This document shows positions 36,845-45,234 of a stretch of 64,000 nt of DNA, piece by piece; within the stretch, counting starts at the first letter, position 1; the number at the start of each line of letters is the position of its first letter. Origin of the DNA: Solimonas sp. K1W22B-7 (GTDB taxonomy: Bacteria; Pseudomonadota; Gammaproteobacteria; Nevskiales; Nevskiaceae); contig NZ_CP031704.1 of assembly GCF_003428335.1 (NCBI RefSeq), forward strand, positions 558,001 to 622,000, in the 5' to 3' direction. The notes under the pieces were generated by a model. The model was not told the origin of the DNA and ran no database searches. It saw only the letters and a program-made list of their open reading frames with translations. The translations under genes were made by a program, and so were the position numbers.

Positions 36845-37398
36845 TGGAATCCGGCGCCCGACGCAGCACCTGGAAGTTCGGGCTCGTGGTCGTCGGGATG
36901 TTCGGGTTCGGCTTTGCGCTGGTGCCGCTGTACAACGCGCTCTGCGACGCCATCGGCCTCAACGGCCGGGTGAAGATGCAGGCGGCGGTGGCGGCGCCGA
37001 TACAGGTGGACGAGAGCCGCATGGTGACCGTGCAGTTCGTCACCACCGTCAACGGCGGCCGGCCCTGGCAGTTCCGTGCCGAGGAAGCCAGCGTCAAGGT
37101 GCACCCCGGCGAGTTGCGGACCGTGAAGTTCTACGCCCGCAACACCGAGGACCGGGCGCTGGTCGCGCAGGCGGTGCCCAACGTGGCGCCGATGGAAGCG
37201 GCCAAGCACATGCGCAAGACGGATTGCTTCTGCTTCAACCAGCAGCCCTTCGCGGCAGGCGAGGAGAAGCACATGCCGGTGGTGTTCATGCTCGACCCGG
37301 CATTGCCGGCGGACGTGGACACCGTCACGCTGTCGTATACGTTTTTTGAAGTGGAGCAGGTGGCTCACAAGAGCGCACCGGCACAACCGAAGATTTGA
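36844..37398 (+). CDS. ctaG: cytochrome c oxidase assembly protein CtaG/Cox11
   Basis: 184 residues: one membrane helix (about 11-31, VVVGMFGFGFALVPLYNALC) and a periplasmic Ig-like domain with the copper-binding CFCF motif (Cys128, Cys130) in KTDCFCFNQQPF. It delivers copper to CuB of subunit I. It starts one base inside the stop of the small gene upstream. Confidence 0.96.
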   Translation: MESGARRSTWKFGLVVVGMFGFGFALVPLYNALCDAIGLNGRVKMQAAVAAPIQVDESRMVTVQFVTTVNGGRPWQFRAEEASVKVHPGELRTVKFYARNTEDRALVAQAVPNVAPMEAAKHMRKTDCFCFNQQPFAAGEEKHMPVVFMLDPALPADVDTVTLSYTFFEVEQVAHKSAPAQPKI

Positions 37399-37415
37399 GA
37401 CACAGAGGAATAGCC

Positions 37416-38294
37416 ATGGCCGATCAAGCCACTCCGAATCCCGACCGTTACTTCGTACCCGCGCCCAGCGCCTGGCCGTTCGCGCTCACGGTGGGCCTGG
37501 TCGCAATCGTCTGCGGCGTTTCCGGCTACCTGGAAGACAAGCACATCGGCCCGGTGCCGATCTATGCCGGCCTGGTGCTGGCGATCTCCATCATCTACGT
37601 CTGGCTGCGCGGCGTGGCACGCGAGAGCGAAGGCGGCTTCTACGGCGCCCAGGTCGATCGCACCTACCGCTGGAGCATGGCCTGGTTCATCTTCTCCGAG
37701 GTGATGTTCTTCGGCGCGTTCTTCGGTGCGCTGTACTACGCCCGTCACCTGTCGCTGCCCTGGCTGAGCGGTGAAGGCAGCAAGATCGAGACCAACCTGC
37801 AGCTGTGGCCGGGCTTCGAGAACGGCTGGCCGTCCAATGGTCCGGGCAAGCTCAACGGCGACTTCGACACCATCCCGGCGTTCGACGTGCCCTTCGTCAA
37901 CACCCTGCTGCTGCTGACCTCGGGCGTGACGCTGACCATGGCGCACCATGCGCTCAAGGCCAGCAAGCGCACCACCACCATCCTGTGGATGTGGGCGACG
38001 GTGCTGCTGGGCTGCGCCTTCCTGTACCTGCAGGCCGAGGAGTACATGCACGCCTACGGCGAGCTGAACCTGAAGCTGGCCTCCGGCATCTACGGCTCGA
38101 CCTTCTTCATGCTCACCGGCTTCCACGGCATGCACGTGACCCTGGGCACGATCATGCTGCTGGTCATCACGCTGCGCCTGATGAACGGCCACTTCAAGCC
38201 GGATTCGCACTTCGGCTTCGAAGGCGTGGCCTGGTACTGGCACTTCGTGGACGTGGTCTGGATCGGCCTGTTCATCGTGGTGTACTGGCTCTGA
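37416..38294 (+). CDS. coxC: cytochrome c oxidase subunit III
   Basis: 292 residues from the ATG at 37416 (GAGGAA ahead). Seven membrane helices are expected. FIFSEVMFFGAFFGALYY, TLLLLTSGVTLTMAHHALK and FGFEGVAWYWHFVDVVWIGL are subunit III signatures. It stabilises the oxidase core and its proton uptake. It is the last structural subunit, with a terminator right after it. Confidence 0.97.
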   Translation: MADQATPNPDRYFVPAPSAWPFALTVGLVAIVCGVSGYLEDKHIGPVPIYAGLVLAISIIYVWLRGVARESEGGFYGAQVDRTYRWSMAWFIFSEVMFFGAFFGALYYARHLSLPWLSGEGSKIETNLQLWPGFENGWPSNGPGKLNGDFDTIPAFDVPFVNTLLLLTSGVTLTMAHHALKASKRTTTILWMWATVLLGCAFLYLQAEEYMHAYGELNLKLASGIYGSTFFMLTGFHGMHVTLGTIMLLVITLRLMNGHFKPDSHFGFEGVAWYWHFVDVVWIGLFIVVYWL

Positions 38295-38313
38295 TCCGGG
38301 CCGGCTAAAAGGA

Positions 38314-38343
38314 AAGGGCGGCCGAGAGGCCGCCTTTTTTTGC
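38314..38343 (+). terminator. intrinsic terminator after coxC
   Basis: GGCGGCC, GAGA loop, GGCCGCC and eight T. Confidence 0.9.
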
Positions 38344-38370
38344 ATGGGAGGCTTTACACCGAAATACTTG

Positions 38371-38500
38371 CCGCGGATGACGCGGATCGACGCGGATCAA
38401 GATCAATCGCTGGTACGGCGGCTGACGATCCACCCGACGGGTGAATCCGGGCAAGCAAGAATATTTTGTATATCCGCGTTTATCCGCGTCATCCGTGGCT
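38371..38500. repeat. inverted-repeat element with iterated CGCGGAT arms
   Basis: The left arm (38371-38400) reads CCGCGGATGACGCGGAT... and the right arm (38471-38500) reads ...ATCCGCGTCATCCGTGG. About 26 of 30 bases are complementary. Each arm is itself made of repeated ACGCGGAT units. It fills the gap between coxC and the twin-TM gene. Confidence 0.8.
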
Positions 38501-38518
38501 AAATTGCTTTTTCCAGGG

Positions 38519-38764
38519 TTACCGCGAAGGCTCTTCGGTGGCCGTGGGCGCCGGGACGCTGAAGGCGCCGTGCGGCTTGATCCAGCCCATGGCATAGCTC
38601 AGCACCAGGAACAGGATCAGCGTCACCGACAGGGCCACGCGCAGCTTGAGGCTGTTGAGCATGCGGCGGCCATTGCTGGGGTCCTTCACCAGGAAGGTGC
38701 CGCCGGCGATCAGCGATCCGACGATGGCCAGCAACAGCAGGATGACGACGGTTTTGACGATCAT
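38519..38764 (-). CDS. twin transmembrane protein (DUF2909)
   Basis: 81 residues with two membrane helices (about 2-25 and 41-62) and a short polar link (VKDPSNGRRML). DUF2909 proteins of this size lie, usually on the opposite strand, between coxC and the SURF1 gene in Pseudomonas and relatives, the same place as here. The function is unknown; oxidase biogenesis is the natural guess. Confidence 0.85.
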   Translation of the reverse strand: MIVKTVVILLLLAIVGSLIAGGTFLVKDPSNGRRMLNSLKLRVALSVTLILFLVLSYAMGWIKPHGAFSVPAPTATEEPSR

Positions 38765-38872
38765 GGGCAGTGAATCCGGAAGGGGTGGGGCAGGCGCGGC
38801 GGGAACGCCAGGGCGCTTTTGCCGGTCATCTTACCGATCCCGTCCCGCCGTCGCCCACCGCCCACCCGCGCC

Positions 38873-39586
38873 ATGAAGTACCGCTTCCGTCCTCCCTGGT
38901 GGGCCTGGCTCGCGACGCTGGCGCTGTGCGCGCTGATGATCCGGCTGGGGCTGTGGCAGTACGACCGCGGCCAGGCCAAGGAGTCGCTGGCGCAGGCTTA
39001 CCTGGAGGCCGCCGCTGCGCCGGCGTCCGCGCTCGACCCCGCCGAGCTGCCGCGCGCCGAGGCCATGCTCAAGCGCAGCCTGCAGGGCGAGTACGTCGGT
39101 GGGCGGCAGCTGCTGCTCGACAACCAGGGCCTCAAGCGCCGCCCCGGCTACCACGCCTGGACGCCGCTGCGTCTGGGCAGCGGAGTGCTGGTGATGGTCG
39201 ATCGCGGCTGGCTGCCGGCCGACCCGGACCGCAGCCGCCTGCCGCTGCTGGAGGCGCCCCAGGGCGCGGTGGCGATCGAGGGCTTCTGGCGGCCGCTGCC
39301 GCAACCCGGCCTGCGCCTGGCGGCGGACAATTGCGCGTTGCAGCCGTTCCCGCGGGTGGTGCAGTACCCCACGGCGGCGGACCTGGCCTGTCTCTACCCG
39401 GGCGAGGCGGTGGCGCCGGGTTTGCTGCTGCTGAGCCCCGCGGCGGCGGGCGGCTACGAACGCGAATGGAACATCAGTGCCGAAGCGCCGCCGCAAAAGC
39501 ACTACGGCTACGCCCTGCAGTGGTTCGCCTTCACGGCGACACTGCTGGTCCTCTTCATCAAGCTCAACCTCAAGCGTCGACCATGA
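38873..39586 (+). CDS. SURF1-family cytochrome oxidase assembly protein
   Basis: 237 residues from the ATG at 38873. Membrane helices at both ends (about 11-25 and 214-231) enclose a periplasmic beta domain. LGLWQYDRGQAKESLAQAYL, LLLDNQGLKRRPGYHAWTPL and VMVDRGWLP are SURF1/Shy1 landmarks. It helps insert heme a into subunit I. The stop overlaps the Sco-like gene (ATGA). Confidence 0.93.
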   Translation: MKYRFRPPWWAWLATLALCALMIRLGLWQYDRGQAKESLAQAYLEAAAAPASALDPAELPRAEAMLKRSLQGEYVGGRQLLLDNQGLKRRPGYHAWTPLRLGSGVLVMVDRGWLPADPDRSRLPLLEAPQGAVAIEGFWRPLPQPGLRLAADNCALQPFPRVVQYPTAADLACLYPGEAVAPGLLLLSPAAAGGYEREWNISAEAPPQKHYGYALQWFAFTATLLVLFIKLNLKRRP

Positions 39587-40185
39587 ATACCACCGAGCAT
39601 CCCCCGGGCCGCGGCCGTCCCCAGTTCCTGCTGCTGGCGACGCTGTTCTTCGCGCCGCTGCTGCTGGCCGTCCTGCTGTACTTCGTGTTCCCGCAGTGGC
39701 AGCCGACGCACAAGACCAACTACGGCGAGCTGGTGAACCCGGCACGGCCGCTGCCGGAGCTGCAGCTGCTGGACCACGAGGGCAAGCCGCGCGACCTCTC
39801 GGCGCTGCGCGGCAAGTGGAGCTTCATCTACGTCGGCGGGCCGGAGTGCACGACGCTGTGCCTGCAGAAGCTCTACCAGATCCGGCAGATCCGCACCCTG
39901 CTCAACGAGAAGCGCCAGCGCGTGCAGCGGGTCTATCTGGCGCCGGGCCTGGCGCAGCTGCAGGCCGCCGAGGCGGAACTGAAGAAGGAGCACCCCGACC
40001 TGGTGTTCCTGGCCCCCAGCGGCCAGGGCGTGGACCTCGCCGGCTTCCTCGGTGCGAAGGAGCCGCAGGCGCTGTACCTGGTCGATCCGCACGGCAACTG
40101 GCTGATGGTGTATCCGGCGGCGGCGGAGTCGCCGGGGATCCTGAAGGACATCAAGAAGCTGTTGCGGCTGAGCCAGATCGGCTAA
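39583..40185 (+). CDS. Sco-like thioredoxin-fold membrane protein of the cox locus
   Basis: 200 residues: a membrane helix (about 17-36), then a thioredoxin-like domain. The CxxxC motif is Cys89 and Cys93 (GPECTTLCLQ), placed as in Sco1/SenC after a strand and before a helix (QKLYQIRQIRTLLNEKRQRV), and ALYLVDPHGNW matches the Sco ending. The third copper ligand of Sco, a His in a D-H-S motif before that strand, is not seen; the place reads GAKEPQ. It corresponds by position to the PA0111-type gene of Pseudomonas (recalled synteny). It may be a thiol reductase rather than a copper chaperone. Confidence 0.8.
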   Translation: MNTTEHPPGRGRPQFLLLATLFFAPLLLAVLLYFVFPQWQPTHKTNYGELVNPARPLPELQLLDHEGKPRDLSALRGKWSFIYVGGPECTTLCLQKLYQIRQIRTLLNEKRQRVQRVYLAPGLAQLQAAEAELKKEHPDLVFLAPSGQGVDLAGFLGAKEPQALYLVDPHGNWLMVYPAAAESPGILKDIKKLLRLSQIG

Positions 40186-40201
40186 AGCACTGCAGTTCGT
40201 T

Positions 40202-40318
40202 CCCTCTCCCGCTGGCGGGAGAGGGTTAGGGTGAGGGTGGTGCAGTGGCGGTAACGCACATTGCAGCACTTTGAAGGCTCCACCCTCACCCCAGCCCTCT
40301 CCCGCCAGCGGGAGAGGG
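40202..40318. repeat. 117-base intergenic repeat, copy 2 (inverted relative to copy 1)
   Basis: The reverse complement closely matches the element at 18850-18965, including both terminal CCCTCTCCCGC...GCGGGAGAGGG palindromes and the inner GGAGCCTTCAA and CCGCCACTGCACCACCCTCACC blocks. It lies between the Sco-like gene and ctaA. Confidence 0.85.
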
Positions 40319-40430
40319 AGCAAGAAGCTAGGGCGAAATGCCCAGTCTTCGTCCACCAGTCGCGTACTGTAAAATCCGCCCCCCGAACCCGCCTTATCGG
40401 CACCATTCTGCCGAGCTACTACCCCACCCC

Positions 40431-41510
40431 ATGTCCTGGTTCCGCCGCATCAACTTCCTCGCCCTCTGCCTGTGCTTCGGCGTCGTCGTGCTGGGCGCTT
40501 TCGTGCGCCTGTCCGATGCCGGCCTGGGCTGTCCGGACTGGCCGGGCTGCTACGGCCATCTCGGCGTGCCGCAGGAGGCGCATGACGTGGCCCGGGCGGA
40601 GCAGAACTTTCCGCAGCGTCCGGTGGAGGCCCACAAGGCCTGGAAGGAGATGATCCACCGCTACTTCGCCTCGACCCTGGGCCTGCTGATCGTGGCGCTG
40701 GCGGTGATGAGCGGGAAGCTGCGCCACCGGGGGGCGCCTCAGGTGCTGCCCCTGGTGCTGGCAGGCCTGGTGGTCTTCCAGGGGCTGCTGGGCATGTGGA
40801 CGGTGACCAAGCTGCTCAAGCCCCTGATCGTGACCGCGCACCTGATCGGCGGCATGAGCACGCTGGCGCTGCTGGCCTGGATGTGGCTGGCCACGGGCCG
40901 CCGCGAAGAGGCTGCGACCGGCAAGCTCGCCGCGCACCGCTCCGAGCGCCAGCTGGCGATCGAGCTGCAGCGTGCTGCGGCCGTGGAGGGGCCGGCGCCG
41001 TTGCCCCTGCCGCCGGCCGGGCTGCGCCGCTATGCCCTGGTTGCCCTGCTGCTGGTGATCCTGCAGATCTTCCTGGGCGGCTGGACCAGCACCAACTACG
41101 CGGCGCTGGCCTGCCCGGACCTGCCGACCTGCCACGGCAAGTGGCTGCCGGAGCTGGATGTGCCCACGGCCTTCACGCTCTGGCACGGCCTGGGCATCGA
41201 CTACGAACATGGCATCCTCGACGCCCGCGCCCGGGTGACGATCCACTTCTTCCATCGCGCCGGCGCGGTGGTGGTGACCGCGGCGCTGCTGCTGCTGGGC
41301 CTGTTCCTGTGGCGCCGCGGAGGGTTCCGGCTGTGGCGCGGCTACGGCGTGGCGGTGATCGGGGCGCTGGCGCTGCAGGTGTCGATCGGCCTGTCCATCG
41401 TCAAGCTGCAGCTGCCGCTGGGCCTGGCCACGGCGCACAATGCCGGCGCGGCGGTACTCCTGCTGACCCTGGTCAGCCTCAACTTCTTCGCCTGGAAAGC
41501 CAGCCGGTAG
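40431..41510 (+). CDS. ctaA: heme A synthase (COX15/CtaA)
   Basis: 359 residues from the ATG at 40431, eight membrane helices expected. [19 protein letters not shown] is the family start with two Cys; further signatures are [27 protein letters not shown] and ATAHNAGAA, whose His residues bind the two hemes. It oxidises the C8 methyl of heme O to make heme A for the oxidase. ctaB follows after 7 bases. Confidence 0.95.
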   Translation: MSWFRRINFLALCLCFGVVVLGAFVRLSDAGLGCPDWPGCYGHLGVPQEAHDVARAEQNFPQRPVEAHKAWKEMIHRYFASTLGLLIVALAVMSGKLRHRGAPQVLPLVLAGLVVFQGLLGMWTVTKLLKPLIVTAHLIGGMSTLALLAWMWLATGRREEAATGKLAAHRSERQLAIELQRAAAVEGPAPLPLPPAGLRRYALVALLLVILQIFLGGWTSTNYAALACPDLPTCHGKWLPELDVPTAFTLWHGLGIDYEHGILDARARVTIHFFHRAGAVVVTAALLLLGLFLWRRGGFRLWRGYGVAVIGALALQVSIGLSIVKLQLPLGLATAHNAGAAVLLLTLVSLNFFAWKASR

Positions 41511-41517
41511 GCAAGCC

Positions 41518-42423
41518 ATGTCCACGACGCTGGATTCCCCCCTGAGTGCGCGAGCGCGGCTCAACGAGTACTACGAGCTGACCAAGCCGCGCGTGGTCAT
41601 GCTGATCGTGTTCACCGCGATCGTCGGCATGTTCCTGGCGGTGCCGGGCCTGCCGCCCTGGGGCGGTTTCGTCTGGGGCACGATCGGCATCGCCCTGCAG
41701 GCGGCCTCGGCGGCGGCGGTCAACCAGATCATCGACCGCAACATCGACGCGCGCATGGCCCGTACCTGCGGCAGGCCGCTGGTCACCGGCACGCTGACCA
41801 TGACCGAGTCGATCGCCTTTGCCACGGTCCTGGGCATCGGCGGCTTCGTGATGCTGTGGTTCCTGGTCAACCCGCTGACCGCGGTGCTGACCCAGTTCAC
41901 CCTGATCGGCTACGCCGGCGTCTACACCCTGTACCTGAAGCGCGCCACGCCGCAGAACATCGTGATCGGCGGTGCCGCCGGTGCCGCGCCGCCGGTGCTG
42001 GGCTGGGTGGCAGTGACCGGGGAGGTGCACCCGCACGCCCTGATCCTGTTCCTGATCATCTTCATCTGGACGCCGCCGCACTTCTGGGCCCTGGCGATCG
42101 AGCGGCACAAGGAATACGCCGCCGCCGACATCCCGATGCTGCCGGTGACCCACGGCCTGGAGTTCACCCGCACCCAGGTGCTGCTGTACACGATACTGCT
42201 GACCGCGGTGACGGTACTGCCCTTCGCGGTGAACATGTCCGGCTGGCTGTATCTGGCCGGCACCCTGGTCCTGGACGGCCTGTTCCTGTACTACGCCTTC
42301 AAGCTCAAGTACGCGCCGGTGCCGGGCCTGCCGATGAAGACCTTCGGCTATTCCATCGTCTACCTGATGGCTATTTTCACCCTGCTGCTGGTGGACCACT
42401 ACCTGCGGCCCCTGGGTCTGTGA
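41518..42423 (+). CDS. ctaB: protoheme IX farnesyltransferase (heme O synthase)
   Basis: 301 residues, polytopic, UbiA superfamily. [20 protein letters not shown] holds the first Asp-rich prenyl-diphosphate site; then [20 protein letters not shown] and [20 protein letters not shown]. It adds a farnesyl group to heme b to give heme O, the substrate of CtaA. It is the last gene of the oxidase cluster. Confidence 0.96.
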   Translation: MSTTLDSPLSARARLNEYYELTKPRVVMLIVFTAIVGMFLAVPGLPPWGGFVWGTIGIALQAASAAAVNQIIDRNIDARMARTCGRPLVTGTLTMTESIAFATVLGIGGFVMLWFLVNPLTAVLTQFTLIGYAGVYTLYLKRATPQNIVIGGAAGAAPPVLGWVAVTGEVHPHALILFLIIFIWTPPHFWALAIERHKEYAAADIPMLPVTHGLEFTRTQVLLYTILLTAVTVLPFAVNMSGWLYLAGTLVLDGLFLYYAFKLKYAPVPGLPMKTFGYSIVYLMAIFTLLLVDHYLRPLGL

Positions 42424-42473
42424 CGAAAGTCCCAACTCGCTGACTCCTTGGGATTTATTGCACTTTTTGGGCG

Positions 42474-42502
42474 TTCGACAAGCGGCTTTCGACTGTTGTA
42501 GA
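42474..42502 (+). promoter_or_regulatory. possible promoter of the first cold-shock gene
   Basis: TTCGAC at 42474-42479 and TGTAGA at 42497-42502, spacing 17. It would give a leader of about 140 bases, the length usual for cspA-type mRNAs. Confidence 0.3.
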
Positions 42503-42648
42503 GTCAAAATTCAGTCGCCATGAGCCTGTACGCAAGCGGTCTTCCGGCATTGGTTTTTCGCAACGATCCCGGGCAGTCCTCCGGTCACATGCTGATGGCG
42601 GGTGAAAACCCCCGCTTTCATCATTGATCGTTCAGAAGGAAACGCTAC

Positions 42649-42861
42649 ATGTCGAATGTCTCCAATGGCACCGTCAAATGGTTCAATGAGGCCAAGGGCT
42701 TTGGCTTCATCACTCCGGAAGGCGGCGGTGAAGATTTGTTTGCGCACTTCCGTGAAATCCAGGGCAGCGGCTTCAAGACCCTGAAGGAAGGACAGCGCGT
42801 CCAGTTCGAGGTGCGCCGCGGCCCCAAGGGCCTGCAGGCGGCGGCGATCAAGCCGCTCTGA
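42649..42861 (+). CDS. cold-shock protein (CspA family), copy 1
   Basis: 70 residues, a single OB-fold cold-shock domain with RNP1 KGFGFITP and RNP2 DLFAHF. It begins [20 protein letters not shown]. It binds single-stranded RNA and DNA and melts mRNA structure. It is nearly identical to the protein at 61817. A long leader ahead and a clean terminator behind make it a single-gene unit. Confidence 0.95.
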   Translation: MSNVSNGTVKWFNEAKGFGFITPEGGGEDLFAHFREIQGSGFKTLKEGQRVQFEVRRGPKGLQAAAIKPL

Positions 42862-42893
42862 ATCCATTTGCCTCGAAGGCTCGTACGCCTCCT

Positions 42894-42925
42894 CAGCCGC
42901 GGCCCTGGCCGCGGCTGATTCTTTT
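42894..42925 (+). terminator. intrinsic terminator after cold-shock gene 1
   Basis: CAGCCGCGGC / GCCGCGGCTG with a short loop, then ATTCTTTT. Confidence 0.8.
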
Positions 42926-43036
42926 GGGAAGGCCCGTTTTACGAAGCTTCCGGGCCCTTCGGGGTGAGGCCCGGTGGGTGTAGAGGTTTTATACTGTCGG
43001 CGGTGGACTTACGTCGTCCTCAGGGAATTTACCAAT

Positions 43037-43094
43037 GGTGGCGATGGCCGCAGTTCGCTAGACTGCGACGCATCCTGGGAGAACCAGGGCCGCC
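43037..43094 (+). ncRNA. possible structured 5' leader of the esterase gene
   Basis: Three helices can be drawn: closing stem GGTGGC (43037-43042) with GCCGCC (43089-43094); an inner hairpin GATG..CGCAGT / ACTGCG..CATC (43043-43074); and CCTGG-GAGAA-CCAGG (43074-43088). It lies about 40 bases ahead of the start codon. I cannot match it to a known riboswitch. Confidence 0.3.
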
Positions 43095-43134
43095 TATCGG
43101 CACATTGCCAGCATTCTTGTAGGGAGATTCACAC

Positions 43135-44259
43135 ATGTTCGAGCGAATCCGTGGAGCCGGGACGGTCCTGGCCGGTTCCCTGGTCCTTCTGCTGGCCGCT
43201 TGCGGCGGCGGTGGCGGCGGTGGCAGCGATGACGGCAGCGGCGGCGGTGGTGGCGGCGGTAACGCCAAGACCTGCTCCGAGCAGTTCAATGCCGATGCGG
43301 CCGCGGCCAATCCGGATGCCTGCCAGCCGGCCTACAACACCCAGTGCGACGCGCTCGGCGCCCGCCCGCCGGTCAACGCCAGCGAGCCTTCGCCCTGCAC
43401 CAAGGGCGGCACCGACGGCGGCGTGACCACCGAGAGCTTCACCGCGGCCGACACCAACTACACCGTCCTCAAGCCGGCCACCGGCGGCAAGAAGGGCATT
43501 TACGTGGGCCTGCACTGGCGCGGCGGCAACGGCGCGACCATGGCCAACAACATGCGCCTGGCCGAGCTGGCCAAGGCCCGCGACCTCACCGTCGTGGTGC
43601 CGGACTCCGCGCACAACATCATCGACCTGGTCTTCGGCGGCGCGCTGAAGGACTGGGACTATGACGGCGCCCCGGCCGCGATCGCCGCGGTGATCGCCGA
43701 CGTCAAGGCGCGCAACGGCATCGGCAACAACGTGCCGGTCGTGCTGGCCGGCGTGTCCTCCGGCGCTGCCGGTGCGGCGCGCTTCTTCTGCGCCCTGGGC
43801 AACCAGCTCGACGGCCTGCTGATGGTGTCTGCCGGCGAGATCAGCGGCGAGTCGTCCACGGCCTGCCTGTCGGCCACCGCCTCTGCGGCCAAGGCTGCGA
43901 CCTCGGTGCCGGTGACGATGATCCAGGGTGGCCGCGACCCGGCCTATGCCGACGCCCACGCCAACTTCGACCGCTTCAAGGTGATCAACGGCTGCAGCAA
44001 CGTCAGGACCGTGACGCTGAACGAGCAGGTCGACATCGAAGTCAGCACCACCTGCACCTCGGACGACGGCATTGCCTTCGTCAACGTCAAGGACAGCGGC
44101 CACAACTGGCCGGGCATGGACCGCCCGATCCCGTCGAACCCGGTCACGGACTACATCCCCGCCGGCAGCAGCAGCGGCGCGATGAGCATCTTCGGCCGCG
44201 TGTCGTACTCCTTCGACGCGACGATCCAGGGCTACGACCTGGTGCGCTCGCTGGACTAA
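43135..44259 (+). CDS. secreted PHB-depolymerase/feruloyl-esterase-like lipoprotein
   Basis: 374 residues: lipoprotein signal with LLAAC, followed at once by two poly-Gly tracts around SDDGS, a flexible spacer. The alpha/beta-hydrolase domain has HWRGGNG (oxyanion region), nucleophile Ser208 in GVSSG, Asp in GGRDPAYAD and His in DSGHNWPGMD. The order and spacing fit the LpqC/poly(3-hydroxybutyrate) depolymerase family, which also contains feruloyl and acetylxylan esterases. Eight Cys residues suggest disulfides outside the cytoplasm. It stands alone. Confidence 0.88.
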   Translation: MFERIRGAGTVLAGSLVLLLAACGGGGGGGSDDGSGGGGGGGNAKTCSEQFNADAAAANPDACQPAYNTQCDALGARPPVNASEPSPCTKGGTDGGVTTESFTAADTNYTVLKPATGGKKGIYVGLHWRGGNGATMANNMRLAELAKARDLTVVVPDSAHNIIDLVFGGALKDWDYDGAPAAIAAVIADVKARNGIGNNVPVVLAGVSSGAAGAARFFCALGNQLDGLLMVSAGEISGESSTACLSATASAAKAATSVPVTMIQGGRDPAYADAHANFDRFKVINGCSNVRTVTLNEQVDIEVSTTCTSDDGIAFVNVKDSGHNWPGMDRPIPSNPVTDYIPAGSSSGAMSIFGRVSYSFDATIQGYDLVRSLD

Positions 44260-44279
44260 GCGTCAGGCAGCAAGCTTTC

Positions 44280-44316
44280 AAAGAAAACCGCGGCCTCGTG
44301 CCGCGGTTTTCTTTTG
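44280..44316. terminator. intrinsic terminator after the esterase gene
   Basis: AAAGAAAACCGCGGC, CTCGT, GCCGCGGTTTTCTTT. Symmetric, so it could act in both directions. Confidence 0.85.
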
Positions 44317-44400
44317 GGCGATGGGAAACAGGAAGACCGGGGCAGCGCGGGATGCAGTGCGCCGGCCACGCCCGGATGCATTTCGCAGGAGCCAAAGCAC

Positions 44401-44466
44401 GTGGGAGCGGGCTTGCCCGCGATCTTTTGCGAGGGTTGCAAAGATCGCGGGCAAGCCCGCTCCCAC
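44401..44466. repeat. REP-like inverted repeat pair
   Basis: 27-base perfect arms beginning GTGGGAGCGGGCTTGCCC (44401-44427 and 44440-44466) with a 12-base loop. The arm sequence is almost the classic Pseudomonas putida REP. Confidence 0.9.
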
Positions 44467-44490
44467 GGAGGGACTGCGGGGTTTACGGCT

Positions 44491-44958
44491 TCAGCGCTTG
44501 GGCTTGAGCATGGTGCCGCTGCATTCCCCGGAGCCGCAGCGGCAGGCCCACAGGGCCTTCATCTTCGCGGTCTGGCGCACCGGCAGGCGGATGCCGTAGT
44601 CGTAGGTCAGCTCTTCGCCCGGTGCAACCGGGCGCAGCGTTTCGATCAGGATGCGATCCCTCCTCGGGTTGCCGTCGGCGCTCTGTTCCCACACGGCCTG
44701 GCAGTTCGGATCGCAGCTGTGGTTGAGCCAGCGTGCGTCGTTGCCCTCGACGCTGGCGTCGATGATGTAGCGCTCGTTGAGCGTGAACAGGAAGGTGTGG
44801 CCGGTATCGACGCCGCCTTCGAAGATGCGGTCGGCCTGGGCATGCGTCAGCAGGCGGCCCTGGTACTCGATCAGTTCCACTCCGGCGTCGAGCTTGCGGG
44901 CGGCGAAGACGCCATTGCCGTGGATGGGGGAGCGACGCGTGACGATTTTGCGTGACAT
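44491..44958 (-). CDS. SET-domain protein-lysine N-methyltransferase
   Basis: 155 residues from the ATG at 44958. SET landmarks: SPIHGNGVFAARKL, RWLNHSCDPNCQAVW (the NHSC motif, SAM and pseudoknot), GEELTYDYGI, and a post-SET Cys cluster WACRCGSGECSG. That makes a complete small SET domain able to methylate a lysine side chain. Bacterial substrates are mostly unknown; histone-like and ribosomal proteins are candidates. It stands alone behind a long perfect hairpin. Confidence 0.93.
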   Translation of the reverse strand: MSRKIVTRRSPIHGNGVFAARKLDAGVELIEYQGRLLTHAQADRIFEGGVDTGHTFLFTLNERYIIDASVEGNDARWLNHSCDPNCQAVWEQSADGNPRRDRILIETLRPVAPGEELTYDYGIRLPVRQTAKMKALWACRCGSGECSGTMLKPKR

Positions 44959-45069
44959 GCGGATACGGTGGTGACCTGGACAGCGGAATTTTTCGCATGG
45001 AGCATGCCAGTGTGATGACAGGCCCTGCGGGGAGCGCATTGTGGGCAAGTCCCCGGCCCGCGTCACCTG

Positions 45070-45122
45070 GGGCCTGTTGACGCTACGGCAGTCGCTGCGA
45101 CTGCCGTAGCGTCAACAGGCCC
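45070..45122. repeat. 53-base perfect hairpin
   Basis: 25-base arms starting GGGCCTGTTGACGCTACGG (45070-45094) pair without mismatch with 45098-45122; the loop is CTG. There is no T run. It lies between the divergent SET and barrel genes, and its sequence is unlike the REP family. Confidence 0.9.
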
Positions 45123-45234
45123 TGGAGCGTTCATGGGAGGTTCAGTCGGGCCTGACCATCCTGCCAGCGCCGGATGAAACGGCACGGCGCCCCTGAGAGG
45201 CGCCGCAACCCCCAATGACAGGAGTCACCCCGAA

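Noticed and set aside
43037-43094. c-di-GMP-I (GEMM) riboswitch
   Set aside because: Only a GACGCA string and a three-helix shape agree; the GNRA tetraloop, its receptor and the GGTAGCCGGG-like end are missing. Kept only as an unnamed structured leader.
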